64,000 nt of DNA from Tethya wilhelma (GCA_964030475.1 CAXIPT010000010.1:1260870-1324869); one strand, 5' to 3'. Shown: positions 11,573 to 22,787, counted from the stretch's first letter. Notes: generated by a model from the letters alone, not told the origin. Numbers and translations are program-made.

Positions 11573-12454
11573 CAGTCAAACCTCCGAAGAGAGGACACTT
11601 TGGGACAGCGTCCTTTGTCCTTTCTTCGGAGGTTGTCCTCTTCTCGGAGGTTGTCTAGTATTTGCCTTGTATACACCCCTATTGTGATTTAATTGTCTTC
11701 AAACTGTTCTATGTGACTTCTTACTACAGAGAATCAAGGTGAAGTTTGTGATAGAGCTGTGGCCAGAATAAATGAATCGATTTATGCATAAACTGACAAC
11801 TCAGTGAATTAGCTAGGTATACTTGAACTATTTATCAAGTTCATTTGAGTATCTACAATACTCATGAATAGTAGTTTGACTTGAGTTACAGTTTTTCAGA
11901 GCAACAAGTTGATCCATTGAGCCTCCAATTGACGCTTAAACACCACGTCCAAAAAATATTGACTCATTACTAGTCATCTGGACTGCATGGTCTATATATG
12001 GTCTAGTACAGTGAGTAGTTCGGTTTTTCTTTGACAAGGACTTACTACAGGCATTAACTAAACTTCAAACAGCATCTATATTCTATATGTTCTAGTTAAA
12101 CTTCAGCAACCATCAAGAACAGCTTGACAACTCGCGCTCTCTCAAGCTCATGCTCAGTAGCTAAAGTTTTGAAATTACTTTGTTTGAGTGCATGCGTTTA
12201 ATTAGAACAATTTTTGGGAGGAGCTGTTTGATCTAGGTGTGGTTTCCGGAGTGTCCGCTATTTGGAAGTAAAAACACGTTAAAAGAACGCTTTGGGACCA
12301 AAGATAGTGTCCGCTGTCCGGAGTTTAGAGGTGGTCGCTTGTCGGAGGTTGCTAATGTACTATAAGTATGGCATTTTCAATCCGTGACTAGAACTTTGTC
12401 CGCTCTAGGGAGTGTGTCCGCTTCTCGGACTGTCCGCTCTGAGAGGTTTTACTG
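11573..12454. mobile_element. pogo/Tigger-like non-autonomous DNA transposon, 882 bp
   Basis: Ends CAGTCAAACCTCCGAAGAG (left) and reverse complement of the right end CAGTAAAACCTCTCAGAG, flanked by TA on both sides (11571-11572, 12455-12456). Subterminal GGACA/TGTCC motifs recur (GAGGACACTTTGGGAC, GTGTCCGCT). CAGT-starting ends and a TA target site fit the pogo branch of Tc1/mariner. No transposase inside. Confidence 0.8.
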
Positions 12455-12742
12455 TAATACTACATTATAAGGTATGCTGTTGACCCAGGCCTAAAGTACA
12501 CAGAGCTAGTAACTGAAGCCAAAGTCGGAACTTTTTATTTGAAAGCCTTGACTTCCACACAGTCACTTAGTAAAACAAAAGGCTTCAGAAGCCAAGGTCA
12601 CTTAGTAAAATGAATGGCTTCGGGCGCAGCAGTTACTAACATAGACAGAGACCCACCTATATGCATAGTCTTGATCAGTGCAGTGACAAATGATCACGGG
12701 GAAGTTGTATAGTCTCAGAAGTCAGAAAGAACAGGAGTGAAA
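12455..12742. other. spacer upstream of coactosin-like gene
   Basis: Holds the probable promoter and 5' UTR of the next gene; no other signal recognised. Confidence 0.35.
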
Positions 12743-13237
12743 ATGTCGATATTTGCTGACGGTAAGGGTGATGATATCGGAAAATTGTATGAAGATGTAC
12801 GTAGTGATGAAAGTGACACAAGATGGTGAGTTATGCCTCAGGCTATATTTGCTTTAAGAAATTTTGACTATGAAGTGTTCGCTTCTGACAACAGAAAGGC
12901 GTGTGTTTTAGACATCTACTTTACTGATTTAACTGCAGGGTTACATTTGTGTATGATGGAAAGAAGGTTCAGGCTGGCTCAAGTGGATCAGACTACTCAG
13001 AATTTTTGGAAGGTCTAGGTGGTAAGTCTACTACAAGTTTGTGTGATAGGCCTGGCACTGTCTATTGAATGCAAATTGTACCTTTTTGTAGATGATGAAA
13101 GGATCTATGCGTATTTAAGATTTGATGAGATGAGCCGAGCAAAGTTTGCATTTGTTACTTGGATTGGACATAGAGTATCGGCGCTGAAGAAGGCCAAAGC
13201 CAGTACCGACAAGGCTTTTATTAGAGACATTTGCAAT
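12743..13237 (+). CDS. coactosin-like ADF-homology protein, 5' three exons (partial)
   Basis: Exons 12743-12825, 12939-13021 and 13092-13237 join in frame to 104 residues. The product has the ADF-H/coactosin core: RWVTFVYDGKKVQAG, DYSEFLEGLGDDERIYAYLRF, AKFAFVTWIGHRVSALKKAK and DKAFIRDICN. In coactosins the KFAxxTWIG strand and the following basic helix contact F-actin. The C-terminal exon (roughly 35-40 aa expected) is missing because the assembly is broken by the N at 13307, after which a different gene begins. Expected role: F-actin binding in the cytoplasm. Confidence 0.85.
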
Positions 13238-13307
13238 GTGAGTTGACAAATTGTGCGTGAATTACAAGAGTGTTATTTGAAAACAATATTTTGTATAGTG
13301 CAACCAN

Positions 13308-13395
<88 letters not shown>
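13308..13395. repeat. (CA)n microsatellite at a contig join
   Basis: Pure CA run directly after the N at 13307, ending shortly before the acceptor of the TBC-gene last exon. Confidence 0.95.
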
Positions 13396-13398
<3 letters not shown>

Positions 13399-13410
13399 TT
13401 GGAATCACAG

Positions 13411-13958
13411 ATCGAAAGTTTACAGACCCCCAATCTACCAGCACACCCCCTTCACCTCTCCAAAGACCAACAGAACATCCTTCAGCTATTGCTTCTCCTC
13501 CTCCTAAAGCAGGATTCATCCCAAGAGCTCAAACTAACGACGTTATTAGCTTCAGAGAAGACATCAGAAAGACATCTTTGACATCGCCACCATTTTCCCC
13601 ATCCCCTTCATTAGCACCATCATTAACTAAACCAGAACAACCAACTCTTTATAGTCACACACAGTCACCACCAAAAGGTGATAACTATGACTTTTCCTTA
13701 AGAATGGGAAACGGGAATAGGACTTTATTCCAGGAGAATTGGAATGGAATTGGTCATTCACAGAATGGGAGTGTGACTCACCATCAGCAGAATGGGAATA
13801 GAACTTATCATGGAACAATTAGTCACCAGAATGGGAGTGAGACACATAGACAGAATAATAATATAGGTACTGGAAGTAGGTTAGATTCAAGTACGAAAGA
13901 ACATCTTCAGATGAGCGACTTTGACCAGCTCAGATCTGATGCAGAGCTTACTTTTTAA
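13411..13958 (+). CDS. last exon of TBC RabGAP gene, second (inverted) copy
   Basis: The 548-bp exon and TAG stop are the reverse-complement twin of 47070-46523. It encodes a low-complexity tail of 181 whole residues, Pro/Ser-rich at first (STPPSPLQRPTEHPS, TSPPFSPSPSLAPS), then Asn/Gly/His-rich (HSQNGSVTHHQQNGNRTYH), ending in SDFDQLRSDAELTF. No upstream TBC exons exist here. It is adjacent to coactosin only through the N at 13307, so it is a duplicate contig end, not a separate gene. Confidence 0.75.
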
Positions 13959-14238
13959 AGATGAACAGTGTAAATGCATGTACACATACCACTTTGTAAA
14001 ATTCTATTCTTGTACTCAGTTCACTGAAGTATGACAACAAATTATGACTTGCATACAATGTCATGGGGTGCAATAAAAAAAATTATGTAATATTCATTAT
14101 TATTACTATTATGTAACTTTAACAAGAACAATTAGCTTTGCATATAGATATATAAAGCAGACCATTAATTTCTCAAAACACTGTATTATTTGCAGTTAAG
14201 TACTATTGTGTTAAAAAATTCAACTTGTAAGCATAATA

Positions 14239-14473
14239 TTAAGAACATACAGTGATCCTACGTCCATATGCATCATATGTTTCATAGCATCCTCCATAAT
14301 CGAGTTGACTGTAGAAGATGCCATAGTAGACTCCAATAGCGATTGCTCCCAGAACAAACATCACAATGTAGGACACAAAGGCTGCTATGTTGCAGCCTAG
14401 AGCAGCTTGACCCATCGACTTGGCACTGGAGTAGTTCCCCTGGTTGGCATGGTTCTGAGACTGTAAGAAGTAT

Positions 14474-14510
<37 letters not shown>

Positions 14511-14611
14511 GTACAAAGATCGATATTTTTCTATGATTGTACATAAGTGTTCATAATTATGATTCATTCCTAAACTGTATACATATATAAGACCAATTCA
14601 GCTCTATTATG

Positions 14612-14673
<62 letters not shown>

Positions 14674-15895
14674 CTTACAGAGAGGCTAAAGATCAGCGCA
14701 GGGACCAAACAGAAGAAGGTGAGCCAGTTGCCGTGAAAGAAGCACAGGGCAAGAGCCACGAGAGAGAGGATGAGATAATCTGGAGGCTTGGGAGAAACAG
14801 TTCGGAGAACAGTTGGAGAGCCAGAAGGTTGATTCACTACCACCACATTCTGTAGACATGCATACAGTATTCGATCATTTCCAATGATACTAATGAGATA
14901 GCAGTTGACACTGATTTACAGTTATGTGTATATAGCCTCGTTCCCAGTCTCCTCTTTGACCTTTCACTCATTTGAAAGGAGAAGGGGAGCCTTCCATTTC
15001 ATTTCCAAAGAGGGAGCCTGCATGGAAATGAGGCTAACGTATGTTCACAATTCTGACAGTAGTATAATATAATACTATATTCATGGGCTTATCGTAACAG
15101 TTGCATGAGGGAAGTATGTAAAAGGCTATTCATGACTATGATTAAAGTAAGCTGACAGATGCATCAATTGGAACTATAGGCTACTTTAGTCACCTGACTC
15201 TCAATACTGATTTGGAATTTAGACTACTAAAATCATGCGTACAAAATAACATTATGCTAATGCATGTGCACACCACGACATACGTTTCAACAAAAAAAAG
15301 TTAGCTAGCATATTTAAAACTACAATCATGCGTACTCAGTACTATCATTATAGCAATTCAGATGGTCGCATGCAACATATGAGATCATATTTATGATGGT
15401 GCACACAAGCATACGTACAAGTCTAGCCTTGTGTAGTGAAAAATGGGCCACTTAAACGCATACATGCAAATTGGTGTGCCACTGACTGATTAAAAGTGAC
15501 TTGTGCATGAAATTATCACTAGTCTACAGCTATTAACGTACAGCGGAGCTTTGTTGTTTAGCTCCAGCTGCATAGACTGGTGGGTAAGGCTGATATCCTG
15601 TCAGAGATACAGGTTGGTTGTACTGAGGTGGCTGCTGTGCAGTAGGAACTGGCTGAGGTTGGGGAGCATAGGCTGGGGGAGGACCAGCGTAGGCTGGAGC
15701 CGTTGGTTGTTGGTTGTCCATAGGATACTCATTGTGTTGGGGTTTGTAATCTGAAGCAGAAGAATATAAGTTGATCATATCATGCAGACTGATCAGTGAA
15801 TCAATTCATGTCAATGTCAATTTCATTATGATACTAGAGAGTCTTGCCTGTAAATAGTAGGAGTGGTGCTTATAATTTTGTTCTGACTTACCCAT
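14239..15895 (-). CDS. proline-rich CD225/dispanin two-TM protein, complete, 201 aa
   Basis: Four coding exons join in frame: 15895-15892 (ATG plus one base), 15750-15542, 14849-14679 and 14460-14239 (TAA). The N-terminal 70 residues are Pro/Gln/Tyr-rich with PPPAYAP, PPQY and PPVY, i.e. PPxY-like WW-ligand motifs. The CD225 region follows: PKPPDYLILSLVALALCFFH, a first hydrophobic segment, LSSQNHANQGNYSSAKSMGQ in place of the usual S-x-K-x-GD-x-xxA linker, then LGCNIAAFVSYIVMFVLGAI as the second segment. This is the IFITM/PRRT (dispanin) architecture; such proteins sit in plasma or endosomal membranes with a cytosolic N-terminus. It ends in a Tyr/Cys-rich tail (YGGCYETYDAYGRR). It is divergent from gene A with 170 bp between start codons. 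Exons 3-4 are repeated inverted at 45638-46242. Confidence 0.85.
14478..14508. repeat. (GT)n microsatellite in dispanin intron 3
   Basis: About 15 GT units lying 15 bp upstream (minus strand) of the acceptor of dispanin exon 4. Confidence 0.9.
14614..14672. repeat. (CA)n microsatellite at dispanin donor
   Basis: On the minus strand this is a (GT)n run directly continuing the exon 3 donor (GTAAGTTGTGTG). Confidence 0.95.
14934..15036. repeat. hairpin MITE-like copy, AGCCTCGTTCCCAG family
   Basis: Left AGCCTCGTTCCCAGTCTCC, right GGAAATGAGGCTAAC with inner GGGAGCCT. It lies in dispanin intron 2. Confidence 0.65.
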
Positions 15896-16065
15896 TTTGA
15901 ATTACAGCAATGTAGAAGTTGTCTGGTCAAGGTGTTTGTTTACTCTCTAAGCTTTGGAACTAGCTCCTCCTACGCGAACCGCGTGACTGAAGTCATCGTC
16001 ACGTGCCAGCTCTGTGCGCATGCGCATGGGTGCCAGAACTAAGGCGACAACTCATCAACAAAGAA
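15896..16065. promoter_or_regulatory. bidirectional promoter with E-box and NRF1-like sites
   Basis: 170 bp separate the start codons of the minus-strand dispanin and gene A. It contains CGTGACTGAAGTCATCGTC, CACGTG (E-box) and TGTGCGCATGCGCATG, whose TGCGCATGCGC core is a perfect NRF1-type palindrome. The same block is present upstream of B (about 18184-18235) and, slightly altered, upstream of C (about 20097-20150). Confidence 0.6.
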
Positions 16066-16714
16066 ATGGAGGAACCACTGGCAATATCAATGACAGGTAT
16101 GATTCAAAAACAGATAATATAATCATTTGATACTTACTATGACCGATAAACACTTATAATAGAGCTAGTCAGCTGCAGACAGAACCCTTCTTACAATGTT
16201 ATACCAGCCAGTGTCAGAAACATTCAGCCACCTTCAACTGTAGCTACTCGATCGAACAGGGAAACAAATCCGAGCCATAGCTACAATGATCTACTAGAAT
16301 GTGGACACAACCCCTCTTACAATTTGGGAGCAGCTTCTGTTCAAGCAGACTCACAGGCACAAATAGCCTCTCGGAATGCCTTGTCATCCCTGGCCATGGG
16401 TTCACCAGAACTTGAAATTGATGATGATCTTCTTCATACATACGATGCTATTGAGCTTCAAGGTATGTGACTATGTACATCATCTATATAACTATCTGTC
16501 TATGTGGCCTATACCAGTATCAGGCCTCATTCTCAATGTGTATATATATAATATTATAACATTATATTAATTATTTATAACTGTCATAATATTCATTTAT
16601 TTAGTTGTGAGTATGCCAACAACTCAACAACAATCTGCACTCAACCAGCCAGGTCAAGATGAGAATCATACGGTGCACCAAGGCATAAATGACCAAAACG
16701 TTTATAACCTATAA
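16066..16714 (+). CDS. dispanin-array gene A, 5' exons, truncated before the membrane domain
   Basis: Exons 16066-16096, 16163-16462 and 16605-16714 read in frame for 146 aa and stop at TAA. The product is the soluble N-terminal half of gene B's protein, with tyrosine motifs NPSYNVI, SYNDLLE, NPSYNLG and TYDAIEL, but no CD225 segment. Homology to gene B stops at about 16668, inside exon 3 (after DENH). The stop lies in unrelated junction sequence followed by a copy of the minus-strand dispanin. Either a truncated gene, or the 5' exons of a transcript that splices into B exon 3 at 18784; that chimera would read through in frame for 315 aa. Confidence 0.6.
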
Positions 16715-16724
16715 ATATTAACTG

Positions 16725-18099
16725 GCTGAGGTTGGGGGGCATAGGCTGGGGGAGGACCGGCGTAGGCTGTAGCCGTTGGTTGCTGGTTGTCCATAGGATA
16801 CTCGTTGTGTTGGGGTTTGTAATCTGAAGCAGAAGAATATAAGTTGATCAGATCATGCAGACTGATCATGCAGTGAATCAATTCATGTCAACAGTCTACA
16901 CTAAGACCCGGGTATCGACCGTGATCGAAATCATGTACTTTGGCCACTCCTACAAACATAAATTACATAACATTTTAACTGCACGTGATCATTATACGTA
17001 AGAAAGTTGTTAAAAATTTAACGTACGCGAAATAACTGAAAATGAGAAGTCTCGTTCACATATACACCAAAGAAAGTCAAAAGTCAAATATTTGCAATGC
17101 AGTTGACAATTTAAGTTCTTTTGAAGAGTCTGATGAAACAATTCCGACTTCTTTACCACGAAATACGAAGGACAACTGCGTGGTTGCTAAGAACACGCGC
17201 TTATTATTAACTAAAACCACACCCATTTATGACGTCACGCAAGTAATTTGAGCTGCCAAAAATTAACTTTTCCAAGAGTTTGCAAGTGAATAACATGACT
17301 CAAATGGAAGACTATTCTAGCAACGGTTGGAATTCTGAGAGTTCAATATGTAATTAATCTATGATCCAAAACTTATCTTGCTGTGAGTTTTCGCATCAAG
17401 TTGTCCAGTGAACTGAACATTGAAGGGACAGGACTGTGGCTCAGAGTACATGTGAGAATCGGACTGTCATCCAGTACATAAAGAATATCAAGAACTCTCA
17501 ATAGTTTTATTGAGCTTTTCTAAGTTAAATTTATTCTATATAGGAGTATTTCTGAGTGTAGCTGTTCAACTGCCAAGAAACAATCACCTGAAATAGCTAA
17601 AATTTCATGATTTTCAGTGGTTGCTTATTCAGTATGATCTTAGGTAGGTTACTAATTTTTTATATTAAAATGTAGCAATGGTTGTGTAGTATAATCACTA
17701 GAAATATGAAGACTGGAGCATGTTTCGCATCAAGTTGTCCGGTGACCTCTAGTTGTCTCATTCTGAAACTTTCAGCTGAAATCTGGACTCACCATAGACC
17801 AACAACCACAGAGGAGCTTGTTTCTGGAGTATGCAGGGCTTGTTTGATCCTTGTTTAACAATATTTTATAATTTATAAGTGTTGTACATTTACTGAATTG
17901 GTATAAGAGTAGTTGGAGTACAGTAACTAAAATTCAATTTTTCCTCCCGTATATCCCTGTACATTTGATTTACCGGAAGTAATCAGCCACGTAACCCGGG
18001 TCTTAGCGTAGACTGTCAATGTCAATTTCATTATGATACTGAGAGTCTCGCCTGTAAATAGTAGGAGTGGTCCTTATAATTTTGTTCTGACTTACCCAT
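16725..18099 (-). pseudogene. duplicated 5' end of the proline-rich dispanin
   Basis: 16823-16725 copies part of dispanin exon 2 and breaks off within it. 18099-18096 copies its ATGG first exon with donor. The interval between is intron 1 interrupted by the 1124-bp transposon at 16892-18015. Exons 3 and 4 are missing, so it cannot make the membrane protein. Confidence 0.7.
16892..18015. mobile_element. 1124-bp TIR transposon with 4-bp TSD and an empty-site paralogue
   Basis: Left end CAGTCTACACTAAGACCCGG, reverse complement of right end CAGTCTACGCTAAGACCCGG; 21 of 22 terminal bases match. TCAA is duplicated (16888-16891, 18016-18019). The unduplicated locus at about 15805-15825 reads ATGTCAATGTCAA without the element, giving a direct empty site. 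No transposase; the only long frame (17042-17251) is not recognisable. Superfamily unassigned. Confidence 0.9.
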
Positions 18100-18269
18100 T
18101 TTGATAAGGAATTACAGCAATGTTGAAGTTGTCTGGTCAAGGTGTTTACTCCAAGCTTTGGAACTAGCTCCTCCTACGCGAACCGCGTGACTGAAGTCAT
18201 CGTCACGTGTCAGCTCTGTGCGCATGCGCATGCGTGCCAGAACTAAGGCGACAACTCATCAACAAAGAA

Positions 18270-19789
18270 ATGGAGGAACCACTGGCAATATCAATGACAG
18301 GTATGATTCAAAAACAGATAATATAATCATTTGAGACTTACTATGACCGATAAACACTTATAATAGAGCTAGTCAGCTGCAGACAGAACCCATCTTACAA
18401 TCAGCCAGCGTCAGAAACATTCAGCCACCTTCAACTGTTGCTACCCGATCTAACAGGGAAACAAATCCTAGCCATAGCTACGATGATCTACTAGAATGTG
18501 GACACAACCCCGCTTACAATTTGGGAGCAGCTTCTTTTCAAGCAGACTCACAGGCACAAATAGCCTCTCGAAATGCCTTGTCATCCCTGGCCATGGGTTC
18601 ACCAGAACTTGCATTGATGATGATCTTCTTCATACATATGATGCTATTGATCTTCAAGGTATGTGACTATGTACATCATCTATATAACTATCTGTCTATG
18701 TGGCCTATACCAATATCAGGCCTCATTCTCATCATGTATATATAGCATTATATTAATTATAACAGTTACTGTCATAAAATTAGTTGTGAGTGCGCCAACA
18801 ACTCAACAACAATCTGCACTCAACCAGCCAGGTCAAGATGAGAATCATATTTACGAGAGTACGAATAAGTATTTGATACAACCACCTCCTCCAAGTTACA
18901 ATGAAATTGCACTGGTATCAAATTCTACTTCAACTTTGATTTCCAGTATGCTCATCTATATAATTCACTATTATTGTCATGTATATATAGTCAGTAAGTC
19001 AGAGCATCTTTTAGTTTTCCAATTAGGCTAATGGCTATGGAGCCTATGGTTAGGTGTGTCAGAGCAAGTAAACATGTTTGTTATTGTTAAAATTCAACTT
19101 TTCATTGCAGATCAAGTGTCTCCTAACGCAACTCATATATAGTAAGTCACAATAGCATTCCACAACCCTCATCACCATGGTTACACACAACCATAGTTAC
19201 TGCATCAACTGATGAATCACTAGAAGCTGGGATATATGAAAATCAAGATGAAATGCTCAATGCTGATTCAAATGATAGCCTTTTGAAAGTATGTGATGTA
19301 CTAAAAATGTTTTTTATCCAGCTAAAGAATCATAGTATAATTATAGAATATTCATCATAATGATTTGTATACCCATTGAATTTCAGATGATCCTAGTTGC
19401 CATGTGTTCATGCAGACGTGTTTGTACTGGACGTGTTGGTGGTGAACACTTCAGGTTGGTTGTGATAGTGCTCTACTGTGCATTCATCTGCTGCCAACTA
19501 CACGTACTTATTTGTGCTATTCCAGCCATGATCCTGAGTCTTAAGGTGAGAATTGATGTTTGTGCAGAATCTGCAGATGCTAGCAAAATATATAAATGTT
19601 AACTAATTCTCAAATTGACAACCAGTCTTAATTTTGTAGGCTAAAAAGTTTAAAGATAGTGGAGATGTAAACGAAGCAAAAAGGTTTGAACAGTACTCAT
19701 TTCTGGTCCTACTTGGTGGTATTGTATGTCTGTTTTTTTTTTATTTGTTTTGTGTATCATTATACCCCATCTTAATCAATGTATTATAA
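18270..19789 (+). pseudogene. dispanin-array gene B, intact CD225 half, damaged exon 2
   Basis: Exons 18270-18300, 18367-18658, 18784-18945, 19143-19288, 19387-19545 and 19640-19789. Against gene A, exon 2 has a 7-bp and a 1-bp deletion, which put TAG stops in frame, so B read alone is broken. Exons 3-6 are open: PPPPSYNEIAL (PPxY plus YNEI), IYENQDE, then the CD225 half with CAFICCQLHVLICAIPAMIL as first hydrophobic segment, KKFKDSGDVNEAKRFEQYS as linker and LVLLGGIVCLFFFYLFC as second. The exon 4 acceptor (19142) has a poor pyrimidine tract; a better one at 19110 would stop after ten codons. A-B trans-copy splicing is an alternative reading. Confidence 0.6.
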
Positions 19790-20332
19790 ACTACAATAAA
19801 AACTGTTATTAGTAATAATGTATCCAATCAAGGCAATCCTGAACTAGATCGCTGGCATAATTCGCGCGTTAGGTGCAAATCACTTATCAATTTATATTAA
19901 AAATTACTTCAATCTTAGTAGCCCTGATAATTTTTTTCCTAATTGATGTGTTACCATTAAAAGCTGATAGAGTTGAGGGTTTAGATCGGGAGAAAGAATT
20001 ATACTGTCAAAGCTAGTTTCTGGCCGTGTTCGATGGCTCTGCATCTGAGTTGTACGATATTATATGATCGCGGGATCGTCTCGCTATCACGCACGCACCA
20101 CGTGACTGGAAGTCATCGCCACGTGCATGCGCATGCGCATGCGAGCGCGTACTCACAAACTCAAACCTAGTGCGAAGAAAGAAACTATTTGGAACGTCAG
20201 AGGAAAACAATTAGATTTTTATCAGGTAGCTATAATACCACTGTTTAGTAAAATTGTTCAGATGAGATAAATGCCAGGCCGTCTTCTATAATTCCAGAGA
20301 ATACATCAGTTTAAAGTTACAATCACCCAGCC
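19790..20332. promoter_or_regulatory. B-C spacer and gene C promoter
   Basis: Contains the promoter block CCACGTGACTGGAAGTCATC followed by CCACGTG and GCATGCGCATGCGCATGC (about 20097-20143). Gene C starts 190 bp downstream. Confidence 0.5.
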
Positions 20333-21067
20333 ATGTCTGGTCACGATAAACCACAGTTGGAAGAGGACTGGGATGGCATTTATGGAATCATACTGACCCC
20401 TGCCCCCTCTCCTAATGGTTCTACATGTCATATATCACAATGTGCTCAAGGCAAAAATACTACAGGTCCAGATCGATGTACACTTGACCATGGAATTTTT
20501 AACAGAGAAGATGGAGTTCCCATTTCTTCTGGTGGTCACATATCCCCTATTGATTCCAACAGTCTTAGACTGCATGAGAATAGAGATGAGGATAGAACAC
20601 CTCTTCAGGCCATTTCTCAATGCAGTTCTGAAAGAGAAGATGGAATTCCAGCTGTTATATCACCACGGCCAGATAGTATGCGTATTCGGGGAGATGGAGT
20701 CTATGAAAACCTAGAAGATGAAATTGCAAATCAATCTTCTCCTGGCACTCTTACAAATACAGTATCTTTTCCAGGCAGTGGACAGTATGAGGAAATATGT
20801 ATAGCTGAGACAAATGTGGAAGATCCTGACACTGCTACAAATCAGGCTGATTCAAATGAAAATCTTCTAAAAGTATGTTATGAAGTAATAATAGTTAGAC
20901 AAATTAATGCAGAAATTGATTGATTTCAGATGATCCTAGTTTCCTTGTGTTTGTGCACACGTGTGTGTACTGGAGGTGTTGGTGGTGAGCACTTCAGATT
21001 GATTGTGATAGCGATATATTGTGCATTCATCTGCTGCCAACTACACATTCTCATCTGTGCTATTCCA
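20333..21067 (+). CDS. dispanin-array gene C, first copy, cut by an N
   Basis: Exon 1 (20333-20872) and the first 138 bp of exon 2 (20930-21067) repeat 21729-22463, with identical deduced protein and no difference noticed. The copy stops at the N (21068), after which the sequence returns to gene B's last exon. Best read as an unmerged overlap of two contigs, so a duplicate of the gene at 21729, not a paralogue. Confidence 0.75.
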
Positions 21068-21068
21068 N

Positions 21069-22463
21069 GAAGCAAAAAGGTTTGAACAGTACTCATTTCT
21101 GGTCCTACTTGGTGGTATTGTATGTCTGTTTTTTTTTTATTTGTTTTGTGTATCATTATACCCCATCTTAATCAATGTATTATAAACTACAATAAAAACT
21201 GTTATTAGTAATAATGTATCCAATCAAGGCAATCCTGAACTAGATCGCTGGCATAATTCGCGCGTTAGGTGCAAATCACTTATCAATTTATATTAAAAAT
21301 TACTTCAATCTTAGTAGCCCTGATAATTTTTTTCCTAATTGATGTGTTACCATTAAAAGCTGATAGAGTTGAGGGTTTAGATCGGGAGAAAGAATTATAC
21401 TGTCAAAGCTAGTTTCTGGCCGTGTTCGATGGCTCTGCATCTGAGTTGTACGATATTATATGATCGCGGGATCGTCTCGCTATCACGCACGCACCACGTG
21501 ACTGGAAGTCATCGCCACGTGCATGCGCATGCGCATGCGAGCGCGTACTCACAAACTCAAACCTAGTGCGAAGAAAGAAACTATTTGGAACGTCAGAGGA
21601 AAACAATTAGATTTTTATCAGGTAGCTATAATACCACTGTTTAGTAAAATTGTTCAGATGAGATAAATGCCAGGCCGTCTTCTATAATTCCAGAGAATAC
21701 ATCAGTTTAAAGTTACAATCACCCAGCCATGTCTGGTCACGATAAACCACAGTTGGAAGAGGACTGGGATGGCATTTATGGAATCATACTGACCCCTGCC
21801 CCCTCTCCTAATGGTTCTACATGTCATATATCACAATGTGCTCAAGGCAAAAATACTACAGGTCCAGATCGATGTACACTTGACCATGGAATTTTTAACA
21901 GAGAAGATGGAGTTCCCATTTCTTCTGGTGGTCACATATCCCCTATTGATTCCAACAGTCTTAGACTGCATGAGAATAGAGATGAGGATAGAACACCTCT
22001 TCAGGCCATTTCTCAATGCAGTTCTGAAAGAGAAGATGGAATTCCAGCTGTTATATCACCACGGCCAGATAGTATGCGTATTCGGGGAGATGGAGTCTAT
22101 GAAAACCTAGAAGATGAAATTGCAAATCAATCTTCTCCTGGCACTCTTACAAATACAGTATCTTTTCCAGGCAGTGGACAGTATGAGGAAATATGTATAG
22201 CTGAGACAAATGTGGAAGATCCTGACACTGCTACAAATCAGGCTGATTCAAATGAAAATCTTCTAAAAGTATGTTATGAAGTAATAATAGTTAGACAAAT
22301 TAATGCAGAAATTGATTGATTTCAGATGATCCTAGTTTCCTTGTGTTTGTGCACACGTGTGTGTACTGGAGGTGTTGGTGGTGAGCACTTCAGATTGATT
22401 GTGATAGCGATATATTGTGCATTCATCTGCTGCCAACTACACATTCTCATCTGTGCTATTCCA
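21069..22463 (+). repeat. exact 1395-bp duplicate of 19673-21067
   Basis: Offset 1396 bp with the N at 21068 between the copies. It covers the end of gene B, the B-C spacer and the start of gene C. I found no difference in the stretches I compared, which fits a failed contig merge. Confidence 0.85.
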
Positions 22464-22555
22464 GCCATGATGCTGAGTCTTAAGGTATATACACACATAC
22501 ATGCACGCACATATACGCACGCATGTACACATGCACAGGCACACATACACACACA

Positions 22556-22589
<34 letters not shown>

Positions 22590-22787
22590 TGCATGCACAC
22601 ACAAACACTATACTAACTCTTCGTATACATGTTATAGGCTAAAAGATTCAAAGATTCTGGGGACTTAAAACAGGCAAAGAAATTTGAGCAGTACTCAACT
22701 TTGATCCTAATTGGTGTCCTTATTTATCTTGGTCTTACCTTTTTATTAATTATAGTACTACCTATTATAATTATTAATTTTATATAG
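21729..22787 (+). CDS. dispanin-array gene C, complete, 282 aa
   Basis: Exons 21729-22268, 22326-22484 and 22638-22787 (TAG), all phase 0. The N-terminal 180 residues are acidic and Ser/Pro-rich, with LEEDWDGIYGIIL, DGVYENLEDE (YENL) and GQYEEI. Exon 2 encodes MILVSLCLCTRVCTGGVGGE and the first hydrophobic segment LIVIAIYCAFICCQLHILIC. Exon 3 encodes the CD225-type linker AKRFKDSGDLKQAKKFEQYS and a second segment LILIGVLIYLGLTFLLIIV. The cluster of Cys before and inside the first segment (CLCTRVC, CC) resembles palmitoylation sites of IFITM proteins. By family topology the long N-terminus would be cytosolic, where its tyrosines could be phosphorylated. Function unknown. Confidence 0.8.
22539..22587. 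repeat. (CA)n microsatellite, gene C intron 2
   Basis: CA run within a longer CA/TA/GCAC-rich stretch (22487-22610). The matching intron of gene D carries a longer one at the same place. Confidence 0.9.

Noticed and set aside
13221..13519. Cys-Val or His-Thr repeat proteins read through microsatellites here and at other CA/GT runs
   Set aside because: Translations of dinucleotide repeats, not genes.
17042..17251. 69-codon open frame inside the 1124-bp transposon
   Set aside because: No transposase motif; the element is too short to be autonomous.
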